A DNA stretch of 64,000 nt, from NCBI GenBank assembly GCA_965248685.1, contig CBDFKC010000004.1:1364001-1428000 (forward strand), written 5' to 3'. This document shows, one piece after another, positions 1 to 9,016 of the stretch; positions within the stretch are counted from its first letter, which is position 1, and each line of letters starts with the position of its first letter. The position numbers were made by a program, and so were the translations under genes. This DNA is from VYFG01 sp965248685 (GTDB taxonomy: Bacteria; Pseudomonadota; Gammaproteobacteria; Arenicellales; Poriferihabitantaceae). The notes under the pieces are model-generated. The model was not told the origin of the DNA, made no database searches, and saw only the letters and a program-made list of their open reading frames with translations.

Positions 1-1
1 T

Positions 2-703
2 GTGGAGGTTACCCGTCAGGCAGTGGAAATGTCCCATTCCTGTGGGGTATCGGTAGAAGGGGAGTTGGGCTGTCTCGGATCTCTTGAGACCGGAATAGCG
101 GGGGAAGAAGACGGAATTGGCGCAGAAGGAGTGCTCAGTCATTCGCAGCTTTTAACTGACCCGGAAGAAGCAGCGGATTTTGTCAGCAAGACCCATGTCG
201 ATGCCCTTGCAATTGCAATTGGTACCTCCCACGGTGCGTATAAATTCACCCGCCCACCGACCGGAGATATCCTTGCAATCGATCGGGTGAAGGCTATTCA
301 TGCGCGGATACCCGATACCCATTTGGTCATGCATGGATCGTCTTCGGTTCCTCAGGAATGGTTGGCAGTAATTAATCAGTATGGCGGGGATATGGGTGAG
401 ACCTATGGTGTGCCTGTTTCGGAAATTGCAGAAGGCATAAAGCATGGGGTACGCAAGGTTAATATCGATACAGATCTGCGTATAGCGTCTACTGGCGCTA
501 TCCGGAGACACCTGGCAGAGAATCCGTCGGAGTTTGATCCACGTAAGTATCTGAAATCGGCGACTAAGGCAATGTTGGAAATATGCCGTGATCGGTATCA
601 AGCATTTGGAACCGCCGGAAACGCTTCAAAAATTAAAATACTAAATCTGGAGCAAATGACCAGTCAGTACAGTAGTGGGAAACTCGATCCGCAAATACAA
701 TGA
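2..703 (+). CDS. fba: Class II fructose-bisphosphate aldolase, 3' part
   Basis: This is the C-terminal 233 residues of a class II (zinc-dependent) aldolase, which reversibly splits fructose 1,6-bisphosphate into dihydroxyacetone phosphate and glyceraldehyde 3-phosphate in the cytosol. Visible signatures are VEGELG, a zinc-site segment AIGTSHGAYKF, LVMHGSSSVP, and the phosphate-binding segment GVRKVNIDTDLR. Members of the Calvin-type subgroup are about 350 residues long, so roughly a third of the protein lies before the window. The GTG at base 2 is an interior valine codon, not the start. A terminator-like hairpin follows the stop codon, so this looks like the last gene of its operon. Confidence 0.93.
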   Translation: MEVTRQAVEMSHSCGVSVEGELGCLGSLETGIAGEEDGIGAEGVLSHSQLLTDPEEAADFVSKTHVDALAIAIGTSHGAYKFTRPPTGDILAIDRVKAIHARIPDTHLVMHGSSSVPQEWLAVINQYGGDMGETYGVPVSEIAEGIKHGVRKVNIDTDLRIASTGAIRRHLAENPSEFDPRKYLKSATKAMLEICRDRYQAFGTAGNASKIKILNLEQMTSQYSSGKLDPQIQ

Positions 704-716
704 ATAATCCAGGGAT

Positions 717-805
717 TGCTAAAATAGCGGTGTAAAGCCCGCTTTTTTAGATGGATATTCCGATCAAATCTTTTTGCTGATGCCTTAAAGTGCTAAAATT
801 GCGGT
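717..805 (+). repeat. Imperfect 15-bp direct repeat
   Basis: TGCTAAAATAGCGGT at 717-731 recurs with one mismatch as TGCTAAAATTGCGGT at 791-805. The first copy overlaps the terminator stem. The repeat may be a duplication scar or a binding site; nothing in the sequence decides between these. Confidence 0.45.
726..748 (+). terminator. Rho-independent terminator after the aldolase gene
   Basis: A short GC-rich stem (AGCGG at 726-730 pairing with CCGCT at 739-743) is followed directly by a run of T. It lies 23 bases after the aldolase stop codon, the expected place for an intrinsic terminator. The stem is only five pairs, so termination may be partial. Confidence 0.6.
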
Positions 806-848
806 CAAGGGGAACGCAAAATCGCCAACGTATTTTGCCGTAAAGTGT

Positions 849-875
849 AAAGGATACGATTGCATCGTATGCTTT
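849..875. promoter_or_regulatory. Dyad symmetry upstream of the M14 lipoprotein gene
   Basis: ATACGAT (854-860) and ATCGTAT (864-870) form a perfect inverted repeat around TGC. AAAG (849-852) and CTTT (872-875) extend it with one mismatch between. It lies 54 bases before the start codon of the peptidase gene and has no T-run, so an operator is more likely than a terminator. No known regulator site was recognised. Confidence 0.4.
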
Positions 876-928
876 AATCAAGTGCCGCCAATGACTGATA
901 CGACTTTTTTAACACTGCGCTATAGCCC

Positions 929-2068
929 ATGCTAGCTGCAAGGTTAATTGTGGTAAATCTGCTAGTTTTGTTTGCGCTGGTTTCCTGTCGAATGGCAGAA
1001 ACGAAACCGCCATTGGTAAAGTCATCCCCCAAGGTACTGGTACCATCTGATGTGCCGGTGAAAATCGTGACATTTGAATCTTTTCGAGAACAGATCTACT
1101 TCGATGAGTCGGTGCGGTCCCCAGTCCAGGAGATTGTTCCTGCTGATCAAGCAATTATTACTGCACCGAAAAAACAGGATTATTCAGAGCATTCGTTGTT
1201 GCCCGACCATGAACTCGACTCGATAGTCCGAAATTCAAATAACATTAATTACTGCAAGAAAATTGATCGTAAGCTGAGTTCTGTTTCGTTTCGAAGTTGC
1301 TTGTTGATGGAGCTTAAAGATTCGAAATTTAAAACTAATTCAGGGAGATCAATATATTATGTTGAATTCGAAAGTAATGGCATGCAAAAGCCTCTTGGCA
1401 AGGTTTTGGTTCTGGGCGGTGTTCACGGAGATGAACTTACCTCCGTTAGTACAGTATACCGTTGGATACAAACCCTGAAGGAATTTCATTCTGGACTGTT
1501 CGAATGGAGAGTGGTTCCTATTGTCAATCCAGATGGCTTTTTCAAATCTGTTCCAACCAGAACAAACGCAAATGGAGTCGATCTGAATCGCAATCTACCT
1601 ACTTATCAGTGGAACCAATTGGCAAAACGATATTGGAAAAATTATGCAGGTGAAACCAAGCGAAAGTTTCCAGGGAATGGAGCTGCCAGTGAACCGGAAA
1701 CGCGGTGGATTGTAAATGAAATTAATTCCTTTCGACCTGATGTCATAATCACCGTGCACGCACCCTATAATTTAGTCGATTACGACGCAGCGGATCGGTC
1801 TAATGCGCCGAGACGTCTGGGTATTTTGCGGGGCAAATCGTTGGGAACCTTTCCTGGCTCTCTGGGGCGATACGCTGGAGAAGAAAGAAATATTCCCGTG
1901 ATTACCCTGGAACTGCCCCATGCTTATACCATGCCACCGGTAGCCGCAACCAATGGGATTTGGCTTGACATGGTTGACTGGCTCCGAAGAAACATTAATA
2001 GTCAGAACTATGCGACTAGTTCCTATAGTCACTGCAGCGAGTCACTGGGTGCGGTCGGTTGCATCTAA
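929..2068 (+). CDS. M14-family zinc carboxypeptidase-like lipoprotein
   Basis: This 379-residue protein has an M14 peptidase fold. Such enzymes remove C-terminal residues or hydrolyse amide bonds, in bacteria often in murein peptides (MpaA-like). The zinc ligands are visible as H166 and E169 in GGVHGDE and H277 in VHAPY. R221 in VDLNRN fits the substrate-binding arginine, and E328 in LELPHA fits the catalytic glutamate. The N-terminus is hydrophobic and ends in LVSC (C20), a plausible lipobox, so the enzyme is probably anchored in the outer membrane or periplasm. Residues 30-130 match no domain I recognise. No clear Shine-Dalgarno precedes the ATG. The substrate is not determined. Confidence 0.8.
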   Translation: MLAARLIVVNLLVLFALVSCRMAETKPPLVKSSPKVLVPSDVPVKIVTFESFREQIYFDESVRSPVQEIVPADQAIITAPKKQDYSEHSLLPDHELDSIVRNSNNINYCKKIDRKLSSVSFRSCLLMELKDSKFKTNSGRSIYYVEFESNGMQKPLGKVLVLGGVHGDELTSVSTVYRWIQTLKEFHSGLFEWRVVPIVNPDGFFKSVPTRTNANGVDLNRNLPTYQWNQLAKRYWKNYAGETKRKFPGNGAASEPETRWIVNEINSFRPDVIITVHAPYNLVDYDAADRSNAPRRLGILRGKSLGTFPGSLGRYAGEERNIPVITLELPHAYTMPPVAATNGIWLDMVDWLRRNINSQNYATSSYSHCSESLGAVGCI

Positions 2069-2159
2069 GCTTAAAGGTTAAAATTTCCCTCGGGATTCAG
2101 GACAAAAGATATAGTTAAAACTAATTCACGCAGATTGCGACTTGATTCGTAATCTTAAA

Positions 2160-3317
2160 TTAGCCTTCGTAAATAATCTTCCACTGGCCATCCTGTTGTT
2201 TCCAAAATTGGCGTTTTTGGGTGACACTATGATGGTTGTCGCTGCGATACTCCTGATCAAACGATACGATCATCATTTGATGGTCCCCAGGGTATCCATA
2301 GATACTCAAGTTGTTTAACTCAATGTCTATGAATTTTTTCGACTGATTTATCTGACGTTTATGCTTGGCAAAAGAATCGTAGTTATTGAAATCCCGAGGT
2401 GAATAATGAGACAGGTAACGGTCTGTATCGAGACTTTCCCAATCTTTTTTCCATTGACTGATTACTTCAAATGCCGGCTTTGAAATACTTCTACGGGAAC
2501 CTGGATCGATCCAGTTAAATCCCCGCGAAATAATAATGGGGGTGGTGCCATCAGTTGTAATATATTGTCGGATTTCTTCAAATTCATCGTTACTCAGGGA
2601 AACGCATCCATCGCTGGCCAATGGAACCCGATTGTAGTTTTCCGGTTCGGTGCCATGAATCCAGATTCCGTAACCTGAATGCCGCATTTTTTTGTCGTAT
2701 TCATTGGGGTAATTAATTGGAAACGCCCCGGGGCCATACCTGGCAGGTAATTCCGCGCCTGGTAAATAAGAGGTTACAAAATACACGCCTTCAGGAGTGC
2801 GCAAATCGCCTTCCTTGTTTTTCCCCATGCCTTCCCGGCCTATGGTCATAAAATAGTTCGCTACCAGATTGTAGGAAGCGCCCATATTTTCGTATACGTA
2901 TAGTCGCGAGTGGGCAGCATCCGCAGCCAGAATATAGCGTTCGGCAGGTGAGGACGCGATCAGGTTTTTGGGGATTTGACCGCGTGCTGGAGGTGTTTGT
3001 TCGGTGTGGGTTAACCAGCGCAAATAAATCTCTTCCCTCAGTCCGGAAAGCTGTCGTTTATCTTCCGAAAATTGCTCGACCAAACCCATCGATCCTGCCC
3101 TTGCCGCCAGCATATCAGCCATCAGAAGCTGTCCGAGTTTACTGTTTGGATACTTGCCCAGAAGGCTTTCAACGGACTCGATGGTGCCGTTAATATTTGC
3201 CTTTTCAATATCATTTAGTGCGCTGATTAATTTTTCTTCGTAAACAGCGTCCGCGTTAGATGTGATCGCAAATATCCCTGCGATTAGTGCAAAAATTACC
3301 GCCAGTGCTCTCTGCAT
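2160..3317 (-). CDS. L,D-transpeptidase (YkuD) with C-terminal Csd6/NTF2-like domain
   Basis: This is a periplasmic L,D-transpeptidase that acts on tetrapeptide stems of peptidoglycan, making 3-3 cross-links or attaching or trimming proteins, or acting as a carboxypeptidase as Helicobacter Csd6 does. From the ATG at 3317 the protein has 385 residues: a signal peptide ending near NADA (residue 24), a helical linker, and a YkuD domain at about 125-265. The catalytic motif has H221 in IWIHGTEP and C238 in SDGCVSL. The C-terminal 100 residues form an NTF2-like domain that resembles the end of the upstream TPR protein (shared W..D..RYL.HYS pattern). An in-frame TTG at 3356 would overlap the upstream gene, but the ATG gives a proper signal peptide and an AGG ten bases upstream. 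Confidence 0.85.
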   Translation of the reverse strand: MQRALAVIFALIAGIFAITSNADAVYEEKLISALNDIEKANINGTIESVESLLGKYPNSKLGQLLMADMLAARAGSMGLVEQFSEDKRQLSGLREEIYLRWLTHTEQTPPARGQIPKNLIASSPAERYILAADAAHSRLYVYENMGASYNLVANYFMTIGREGMGKNKEGDLRTPEGVYFVTSYLPGAELPARYGPGAFPINYPNEYDKKMRHSGYGIWIHGTEPENYNRVPLASDGCVSLSNDEFEEIRQYITTDGTTPIIISRGFNWIDPGSRRSISKPAFEVISQWKKDWESLDTDRYLSHYSPRDFNNYDSFAKHKRQINQSKKFIDIELNNLSIYGYPGDHQMMIVSFDQEYRSDNHHSVTQKRQFWKQQDGQWKIIYEG

Positions 3318-3336
3318 AGTGGTTAAACCTGGGTTT

Positions 3337-4611
3337 TTAAATGAGTTCCTGGACAATCAGCCAGTCGCCATTTCGTTTTTCCAATTCCAATGTTTTTCGG
3401 ATTGTGTCTTCGAGCCTTTCAGACTTATAGTATTGGGTAAAGTTCACCGTCGCTTTGTCTTTTTGTAGATTAATGCTGTACTTGCTGGGTTTAACAATAA
3501 TAAATTCGCGCCACTTTAAACGACCATTACGTTGCACCCTCCACTCTGCTAGCGTCAAGTTGTTTCTCGGAATAAAACCATCGGAATAGTGGGCTAGATA
3601 GCGCGTTACATCCTGACTGGACCAGGCCTCAGCCCAGCTTTTTACATGGTCAATCAAGGCTTGCTTCTGGGCCGCACCATCCTCAGCAGCCTGCCGGGCC
3701 TCGGCGCTCGGCGTTACTGCCGCAACCACCACAGGTTGATTGCCCGATGGTGTCGAAGTGATCGCAATCTGCGCATCAGAACCATTGGTAGCAATCTCGA
3801 CTTCAGGTTTTGCCGGTTGTTCTGGCGTGTTGACTGATTCAGTCAGTAGCGGTTCCGTGGTTACTACCTGAGTTGTTTCGGGTTGAACTACCGCTGCAAC
3901 ATCACTGCTTGTTTCTAAATTAACCTGGGCCTCAGGTTCTGCCACCACTTCCGCTACTACTTCAGGTGTGGAGGTAGAATCGGCTGTTTTTGTTTGTTTG
4001 GCGATATCGGTAGTATTGTCTTCAAGCGCCTCAGCAATAAAATTATTAACCGATGCTACCAGGGTAGGCCGTTCCTGAATCGGTAAAAACTGCAGCGATT
4101 CAATTTTATCTAATGATGAAAGTCGCAATGGTTCTGGTGAAACAGTAGAGTTAAGCGCCTTTCGGTATGCCGCACTCGCCATCTGGGCGTATATTGCGGT
4201 TAAATTTCGGTAAGCAGTGGCGACCGCCGGGTTGGCTTGCATCGCCTGCTCCAGAGTTTTGATTGCTTCCTGATAATTACCGGTCTCGGCATGATAGATC
4301 GCCAAATTATTATAGGGTTCGAGAAGATCCGGGTGGGATTTGGTCAGCTCCCGGTAGTATTTAATAGCTTTCTTGCTAGCACCATTTTTTTCCTCGATCA
4401 CAGCGCGGGCAAACAATAATTCCGGATCATTGGGAGATTTGTTAATTAGCGTGTTTATCTGGCTACGCGCGTCAGCAAAATTTCCTGATTCAATTAACTC
4501 GTAGACCTCACTGATTCCCTCCGCCCGGGCTAATTGGGGCAAGCCTGTGCCAAGGCTCAAAACCATAACAATCCAGAGAAATTTAACTGTATTTGGCACT
4601 TTTTCTAGCAC
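3337..4611 (-). CDS. Periplasmic TPR protein with Csd6-like C-terminal domain
   Basis: The 424-residue product has a signal peptide (cleavage after ARA near residue 30) and tetratricopeptide-type helical repeats at about 33-160. A long V/E/T/P-rich, probably disordered linker covers about 205-315, and an NTF2-like domain at 318-424 resembles the C-terminus of the neighbouring L,D-transpeptidase. The start is GTG, with AAGGA close before it. The gene lies 19 bases upstream of the transpeptidase ATG on the same strand, so the two are probably co-transcribed. The TPR part probably binds another protein. A role as partner or scaffold of the transpeptidase is my inference from the shared domain and linkage. 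Confidence 0.72.
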   Translation of the reverse strand: MLEKVPNTVKFLWIVMVLSLGTGLPQLARAEGISEVYELIESGNFADARSQINTLINKSPNDPELLFARAVIEEKNGASKKAIKYYRELTKSHPDLLEPYNNLAIYHAETGNYQEAIKTLEQAMQANPAVATAYRNLTAIYAQMASAAYRKALNSTVSPEPLRLSSLDKIESLQFLPIQERPTLVASVNNFIAEALEDNTTDIAKQTKTADSTSTPEVVAEVVAEPEAQVNLETSSDVAAVVQPETTQVVTTEPLLTESVNTPEQPAKPEVEIATNGSDAQIAITSTPSGNQPVVVAAVTPSAEARQAAEDGAAQKQALIDHVKSWAEAWSSQDVTRYLAHYSDGFIPRNNLTLAEWRVQRNGRLKWREFIIVKPSKYSINLQKDKATVNFTQYYKSERLEDTIRKTLELEKRNGDWLIVQELI

Positions 4612-4698
4612 GAGTCCTTGGATACTGTTTCGGTTGAGGTTCTTGTTCCTATATAAAGTACATATATCTCAGGTTGGAATACTAGAATCAGTTTTTCC

Positions 4699-5910
4699 CT
4701 AAGCACCATTGGCACTGGATTTCGCCCATTGTTGCTGACGGTTTTCTTCAGTATCACTATACTCGACGACATCATCTACCCGTAACCAAGCGCTGATTTT
4801 CTTGGGGGCACGGATTTCAGTCCAATCGCCCTGGGTACTCAGAACAACAACCCGTTCGCCTCGTCGATACTTTCCTAATGGCGGAGAAGTAGAATTATTG
4901 GTGGAAGGTGTAGGCCGTATACGAACTGCATCGGCGTTTATTACTCCTCGATCACCATCAACATTAATATATTTGCTGTAGATCCACGTTCTTAGTCCAT
5001 CCGGCAATGTAATTTGGGCCCAGCCACCACTCTGTCCTTTGATTTCGAGGGGCGTTCCGGGAGGTAACTCTCGGAAGCTGACCCCATTGGGTGTGTCATA
5101 CAATGAAGTAGATCTGTTTACCGTTTTCCAGAATTTATTCTCTTCTGCATCTGCTGTCGATTTAGCGGCAGCACTACTGGTCGATTCGGACTCCTGAGGA
5201 GTAATACCCGCCACCTCGACGGTCCCTGTCTGGGTTGATTGAGCCGGCTCCTGTTGCTCGGTAATAGCGGCAGTAACCGAGGACGATTGCTCTGCCGCGG
5301 AAACGTCGGTCGACTGTTCAGAAGAACTGGCAACCACATCACTCTCAGAGGATTTATTGCTGATCAATTCTGAATTGATAACACTAAGGATACGTTTCGC
5401 TTCCGGATGGTTCTGGTCAGCTGCCAGGCTGATCCACTGGGCTGCCAATCGTAAATTTGGGTCACGCTCTTCGCCGATATAGTAAGCCAGACCTAAATTA
5501 AACTGGGCTCCACTGTCGCCTTGGCCCGCCGATTCTTCCCACAAAGAAAGCGCCTGACTTTTGTTTTGTTCGACACCAGACCCTTCCCAATAGGCAACGC
5601 CCAAATTAAACATCGCAGTAGCATGTCCTTGCTTTGCCGCTTTCTCGAACCAAGAGAATGCCGCGGCCGGAGAAGCGTCGCTGGCTTCCTGGCGTAGATG
5701 CATTACCCCAAGCGCGTATTGCGCATTAATGTCCCCGCCGTTTGCCAGGTCGGTCCAGGTATTTTCAGCCGCAACGAAGTTTTGGGTTTGATAAGCGCTG
5801 AAGGCTTCTTTATACCGAAGCGATTGGGCATTGGCCTGGAGGGCGAATGCCAAACATAGCAAAGCCGCTAGCAGGAATCTGTGGCGCAGGAGAGAGAAGA
5901 ATCTGGACAT
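4699..5910 (-). CDS. Sel1-repeat protein with two bacterial SH3 domains
   Basis: This 403-residue secreted or periplasmic protein begins with a signal peptide (cleavage near ANA-Q, residue 28). Several Sel1-type repeats follow at about 60-175 (patterns such as AKQGHATAMFNLGVAYWEG). A serine-rich linker covers about 185-258, and two SH3b-like modules lie at about 265-320 and 330-390. SH3b domains often bind cell-wall peptides; Sel1 repeats mediate protein contacts. It is the first gene of the minus-strand envelope cluster with the TPR protein and L,D-transpeptidase, with an 87-base gap before the next gene. Its enzymatic activity, if any, is not visible. Confidence 0.75.
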   Translation of the reverse strand: MSRFFSLLRHRFLLAALLCLAFALQANAQSLRYKEAFSAYQTQNFVAAENTWTDLANGGDINAQYALGVMHLRQEASDASPAAAFSWFEKAAKQGHATAMFNLGVAYWEGSGVEQNKSQALSLWEESAGQGDSGAQFNLGLAYYIGEERDPNLRLAAQWISLAADQNHPEAKRILSVINSELISNKSSESDVVASSSEQSTDVSAAEQSSSVTAAITEQQEPAQSTQTGTVEVAGITPQESESTSSAAAKSTADAEENKFWKTVNRSTSLYDTPNGVSFRELPPGTPLEIKGQSGGWAQITLPDGLRTWIYSKYINVDGDRGVINADAVRIRPTPSTNNSTSPPLGKYRRGERVVVLSTQGDWTEIRAPKKISAWLRVDDVVEYSDTEENRQQQWAKSSANGA

Positions 5911-6131
5911 TATGCAGGCAAGTGTTAGTTTTCAATATTGTCAAATTATATTTGGCCACCAGGAAGCGAAATCCGGGCAGGCGTCGAACTGGGATAATTT
6001 TGACATATTTTGCTGTCTCATTTCACCTCAGGACAGGCCCTCATTATACTAGATACTAGGGAATTCTCCCAAAAGTCTGGCGCAATCTCTATTCATGTTG
6101 AAATTCATGTTGAACCATTTAATACCTTACA

Positions 6132-6740
6132 CTAGCCAAACATGGGAATTACTTCGAGATATCCGTCATAAATTAGTTTCAGCGCAACGTAGAAAATTAT
6201 AGCCAGTCCAACGTATCCTATCCACCGGTGTTTTTGCAGCATATCGGCAATCCAGTTCGCAAAAAACATCATGAATACGATGGATATTGCGAGTCCAATT
6301 ATCAACAACCCACTGTGGCCGTCGGCGACCCCAGCGACCGCAATGACATTGTCCAGGGACATGGACAAATCAGCGATCAGTATTTGAAAAATAGCGGCAA
6401 GGATCGGTGGGTTCTCGTAATTTTCCGAACCAGGTTCGTCTGCCCCGGCGTGTTGCTGCTCTGCGGCACGTAATTCCTGCCATAATTTCCAGCATATCCA
6501 CAACAGTAGCAAGCCGCCAACTAGAGCCAATCCTTTAATCGTAAGTAGTTGTACCGTCAGTAGCGCAAAGATAACTCGCAATACTACCGCTCCACCTACG
6601 CCATACAAGATCACCTTGCGGCGATACTCAGGAGAAAACCGAGAGGCAACTAACCCAATAACAATGGCGTTGTCCCCGGCTAAAACCAGATCGACAAATA
6701 ATATTTGGAGAAGTTTAGAAAGTTGGTCGAAAATTTCCAT
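6132..6740 (-). CDS. TerC-family integral membrane protein
   Basis: The protein (202 residues from the ATG at 6740) is a small polytopic membrane protein of the TerC family, whose members include manganese exporters and tellurium-resistance proteins. The two family signatures with paired D-N are present: LAGDNAIVIGL (D23, N24) and MSLDNVIAVAG (D130, N131). A charged loop at about 90-112 separates the two halves. AGGG lies about six bases before the ATG. A TTG 18 bases upstream is a possible but less likely start. The length matches the short YjbE-like subgroup without CBS domains. Metal specificity cannot be read from the sequence. Confidence 0.85.
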   Translation of the reverse strand: MEIFDQLSKLLQILFVDLVLAGDNAIVIGLVASRFSPEYRRKVILYGVGGAVVLRVIFALLTVQLLTIKGLALVGGLLLLWICWKLWQELRAAEQQHAGADEPGSENYENPPILAAIFQILIADLSMSLDNVIAVAGVADGHSGLLIIGLAISIVFMMFFANWIADMLQKHRWIGYVGLAIIFYVALKLIYDGYLEVIPMFG

Positions 6741-6914
6741 GGGAACCCTAATTGGCAATCGAACCTTGTAACGGTTTCCTTCATCGAATTCAACCCCGGG
6801 TCATAGTGAGATTTAATTCGACCCTTAAACGATCTCGAAACCTGCCACAATGTATCGTTAATAGCTGCTACTGTGAGCAGTTGTGCATCCTTTAAGTAAG
6901 TGTTACAAGGACCG

Positions 6915-8096
6915 ATGATTCGGAAAAATTTGCTTTTGTTGGCAACCTGCCAAGGACTCATGTTGTCAGGGACATCCCTGATCATGACATCCTCTGCGTT
7001 AGTGGGTGTTAAGTTAGCGCCTGATCCGACTTTGGCCACCCTCCCTCTTGGCGTCACCTTTGTAGGCATGATGCTTACCGTACTTCCGGCCTCGATGATG
7101 ATGAAACGATTTGGCCGAAGAGCCGGGTTTACGCTCGGTGCCAGCGCTGGATTTATCGGGGGAATAGCCTGCGCAATCTCGATTTATCAGGAGATTTTTG
7201 TGCTTTTCTGCATCGGCTCGGCTTTATTTGGCGTTGCCAACGGCTTTGCTCAATTCTATCGGTTTGCTGCAGCGGAAGTTGTTGAGCAGGATTATAAAAG
7301 CCGCGCCATTTCCTGGGTTTTAGCAGGGGGATTGGTGGCTGCGTTTATTGGTCCCAATGTCGCCAGGGCTACTCGAGAGATGGTTCCCGATGCGTTATTT
7401 TCAGCGTCATATGCCTGCGTCGCGTTGTTTTGCCTCGGCGTGATATTGATTCAGTTGGTTCTACGTATTCCATTGCCCTCCGCGGAAGAGTCCAGCGGTG
7501 ATTCCCGACCACTCAAGTACATTTTGACCCGACCGACATTTCTGGTCGCGGCTTTGTGTGCCATGATTGCATACGGGACTATGAATTTGTTGATGGTAGC
7601 TACACCCTTGGCGATGAATTTCAGGGGAATGGATTTCAGCGACACCGCTCTGGTGATTCAATGGCATATCGTCGGAATGTTTGCGCCGTCATTTTTTACC
7701 GGACACTTGATCCACCGGTTTGGTGTACTCCAAATTATGTTCATCGGTGCATTGCTTTTATTGGCCTGTACTTTCGTGACGTTGTTTGGCCAAATGTATC
7801 TTCATTTCTTTGTCGCGTTGGTGATGCTGGGTATTGGCTGGAACTTTTTGTTTGTCGGCGGCACCACCCTGTTAACCGAGGTGTATCTTCCTGCTGAGAA
7901 AGGTGCAGTCCAGGGCATCAATGATTTTATGGTGTTTTCAGCGACAGCATTTACCGCGATGACGTCTGGTTTTTTCTACCACACATATGGTTGGGAAAAA
8001 TTAAACCAGCTCACTATGCCGGTTATCTGCTTTGCCGCAGCGATTACTCTGTTTTTGGGATTAAGCAGACGCTCCAGTCAGGCCAGGTTTGCCTGA
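6915..8096 (+). CDS. Major facilitator superfamily transporter
   Basis: A polytopic inner-membrane protein of 393 residues (398 from a GTG at 6900) with about twelve hydrophobic segments in two halves separated by a charged loop (residues about 185-205). The loop after the second membrane segment carries KRFGRRAGFTLG, which fits the MFS signature between segments 2 and 3. The substrate is unknown. The ATG at 6915 follows AAGGA closely; the upstream GTG is a fair alternative. It is divergent from terC, so the two share a 174-base promoter region. Confidence 0.8.
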   Translation: MIRKNLLLLATCQGLMLSGTSLIMTSSALVGVKLAPDPTLATLPLGVTFVGMMLTVLPASMMMKRFGRRAGFTLGASAGFIGGIACAISIYQEIFVLFCIGSALFGVANGFAQFYRFAAAEVVEQDYKSRAISWVLAGGLVAAFIGPNVARATREMVPDALFSASYACVALFCLGVILIQLVLRIPLPSAEESSGDSRPLKYILTRPTFLVAALCAMIAYGTMNLLMVATPLAMNFRGMDFSDTALVIQWHIVGMFAPSFFTGHLIHRFGVLQIMFIGALLLLACTFVTLFGQMYLHFFVALVMLGIGWNFLFVGGTTLLTEVYLPAEKGAVQGINDFMVFSATAFTAMTSGFFYHTYGWEKLNQLTMPVICFAAAITLFLGLSRRSSQARFA

Positions 8097-8134
8097 TGCA
8101 GGGCATGTTTAATACATTAGCAAAGCCTGCCAGA

Positions 8135-8620
8135 TCAGGATTTCTTCAGAGATTCTCTTTCTACGATTAGCCGGGTAGAAGAACCCAGGTCGTGCCAGGT
8201 GCGCCGCTCTGAATCCAGTAATGACCATAAAAAACCGGCACCAGCTACAGCCCAGGAAACCATCGCGATACAGTATCGAAGCCAGGCCTGGGACCAGGTG
8301 GTCCTTAGGGATCGTTCTATAGTCGAATCGGCGGCAATCAATTTGATGTTCCACGCGCGCATACCAATAGTCTGACCACCATGGGTCCAAAACCATCCGA
8401 GGAATGCGAAAGTGATTGCAACCAGATAACTTAGCCGAATCCCTTTGCTGAGAACATCGGGCCAATTGTCATCTGGCAACAATGGTACGGGCTGCCAGGC
8501 GATAAATACAATGCAGATTATGATTAGCGTATCGTAGAGCACGGCGAGCAAGCGTCGCCAAAGTGGTGCCGGGGTAAAGATTTGTTCAGTTGGCTGCATT
8601 TCTTCGTTATACGAATTCAT
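8135..8620 (-). CDS. RDD-family membrane protein
   Basis: This 161-residue membrane protein has the RDD domain: an early arginine-aspartate pair in WRRLLAVLYDTL, two or three hydrophobic segments, and the family motif GGQTIGMRAWNIKLI. RDD proteins are widespread inner-membrane proteins; some are linked to Na+/H+ antiport, but most are uncharacterised. The ATG lies at 8620, next to the AT-rich region that carries DnaA boxes. It is convergent with the MFS gene. Confidence 0.8.
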   Translation of the reverse strand: MNSYNEEMQPTEQIFTPAPLWRRLLAVLYDTLIIICIVFIAWQPVPLLPDDNWPDVLSKGIRLSYLVAITFAFLGWFWTHGGQTIGMRAWNIKLIAADSTIERSLRTTWSQAWLRYCIAMVSWAVAGAGFLWSLLDSERRTWHDLGSSTRLIVERESLKKS

Positions 8621-9016
8621 TAAAGAAGATAAGTTATTGTTTTATATTTGAATGCTGATAAAGTTATGCACAATTGTTTAAGTTACTATTAACGCTGAAA
8701 AGTTCAGGCGCTCAAATTAGATTACATTAAATTAATCTAATAACTGATTGTAATATAATAGTAATTTTAGAAAATAATAAATAGGAGTAAAAATCCTGCG
8801 ATCTACTAGTTGACGGACTACTGCTTATTTCGCGAGTTATCCACAAAGTTATCCACAGCAAGTGAATCATTGAACGATAATTCTGTGGCTGAAAAAACTA
8901 CTCTACTTTGAGAGGTAGGACAAATCAATATGCTGGAATGGATGAATGACGTACCTTGAAAAAATCCAGGCAATTTACTGTTCCCTGGTATCCAATTTTT
9001 TGTAGAACTTTAATTT
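8621..9016. other. AT-rich divergent intergenic region with three DnaA boxes (candidate replication origin)
   Basis: This 396-base gap contains no gene that I can support. It holds TTATGCACA at 8664-8672 and two perfect TTATCCACA boxes in direct orientation at 8837-8845 and 8849-8857, starts 12 bases apart. Between them lies about 110 bases of very A+T-rich DNA (about 8695-8800), suited to easy unwinding. This is the basic arrangement of a bacterial oriC (unwinding element beside DnaA boxes). None of the usual neighbours (dnaA, dnaN, mnmG, rpmH) is present, so a DnaA-titration or regulatory site is also possible. Confidence 0.4.

Noticed and set aside
6741..6914. Manganese (yybP-ykoY) riboswitch upstream of terC
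   Set aside because: TerC genes often have one, but the conserved loop sequences of the motif could not be found in this gap by eye.
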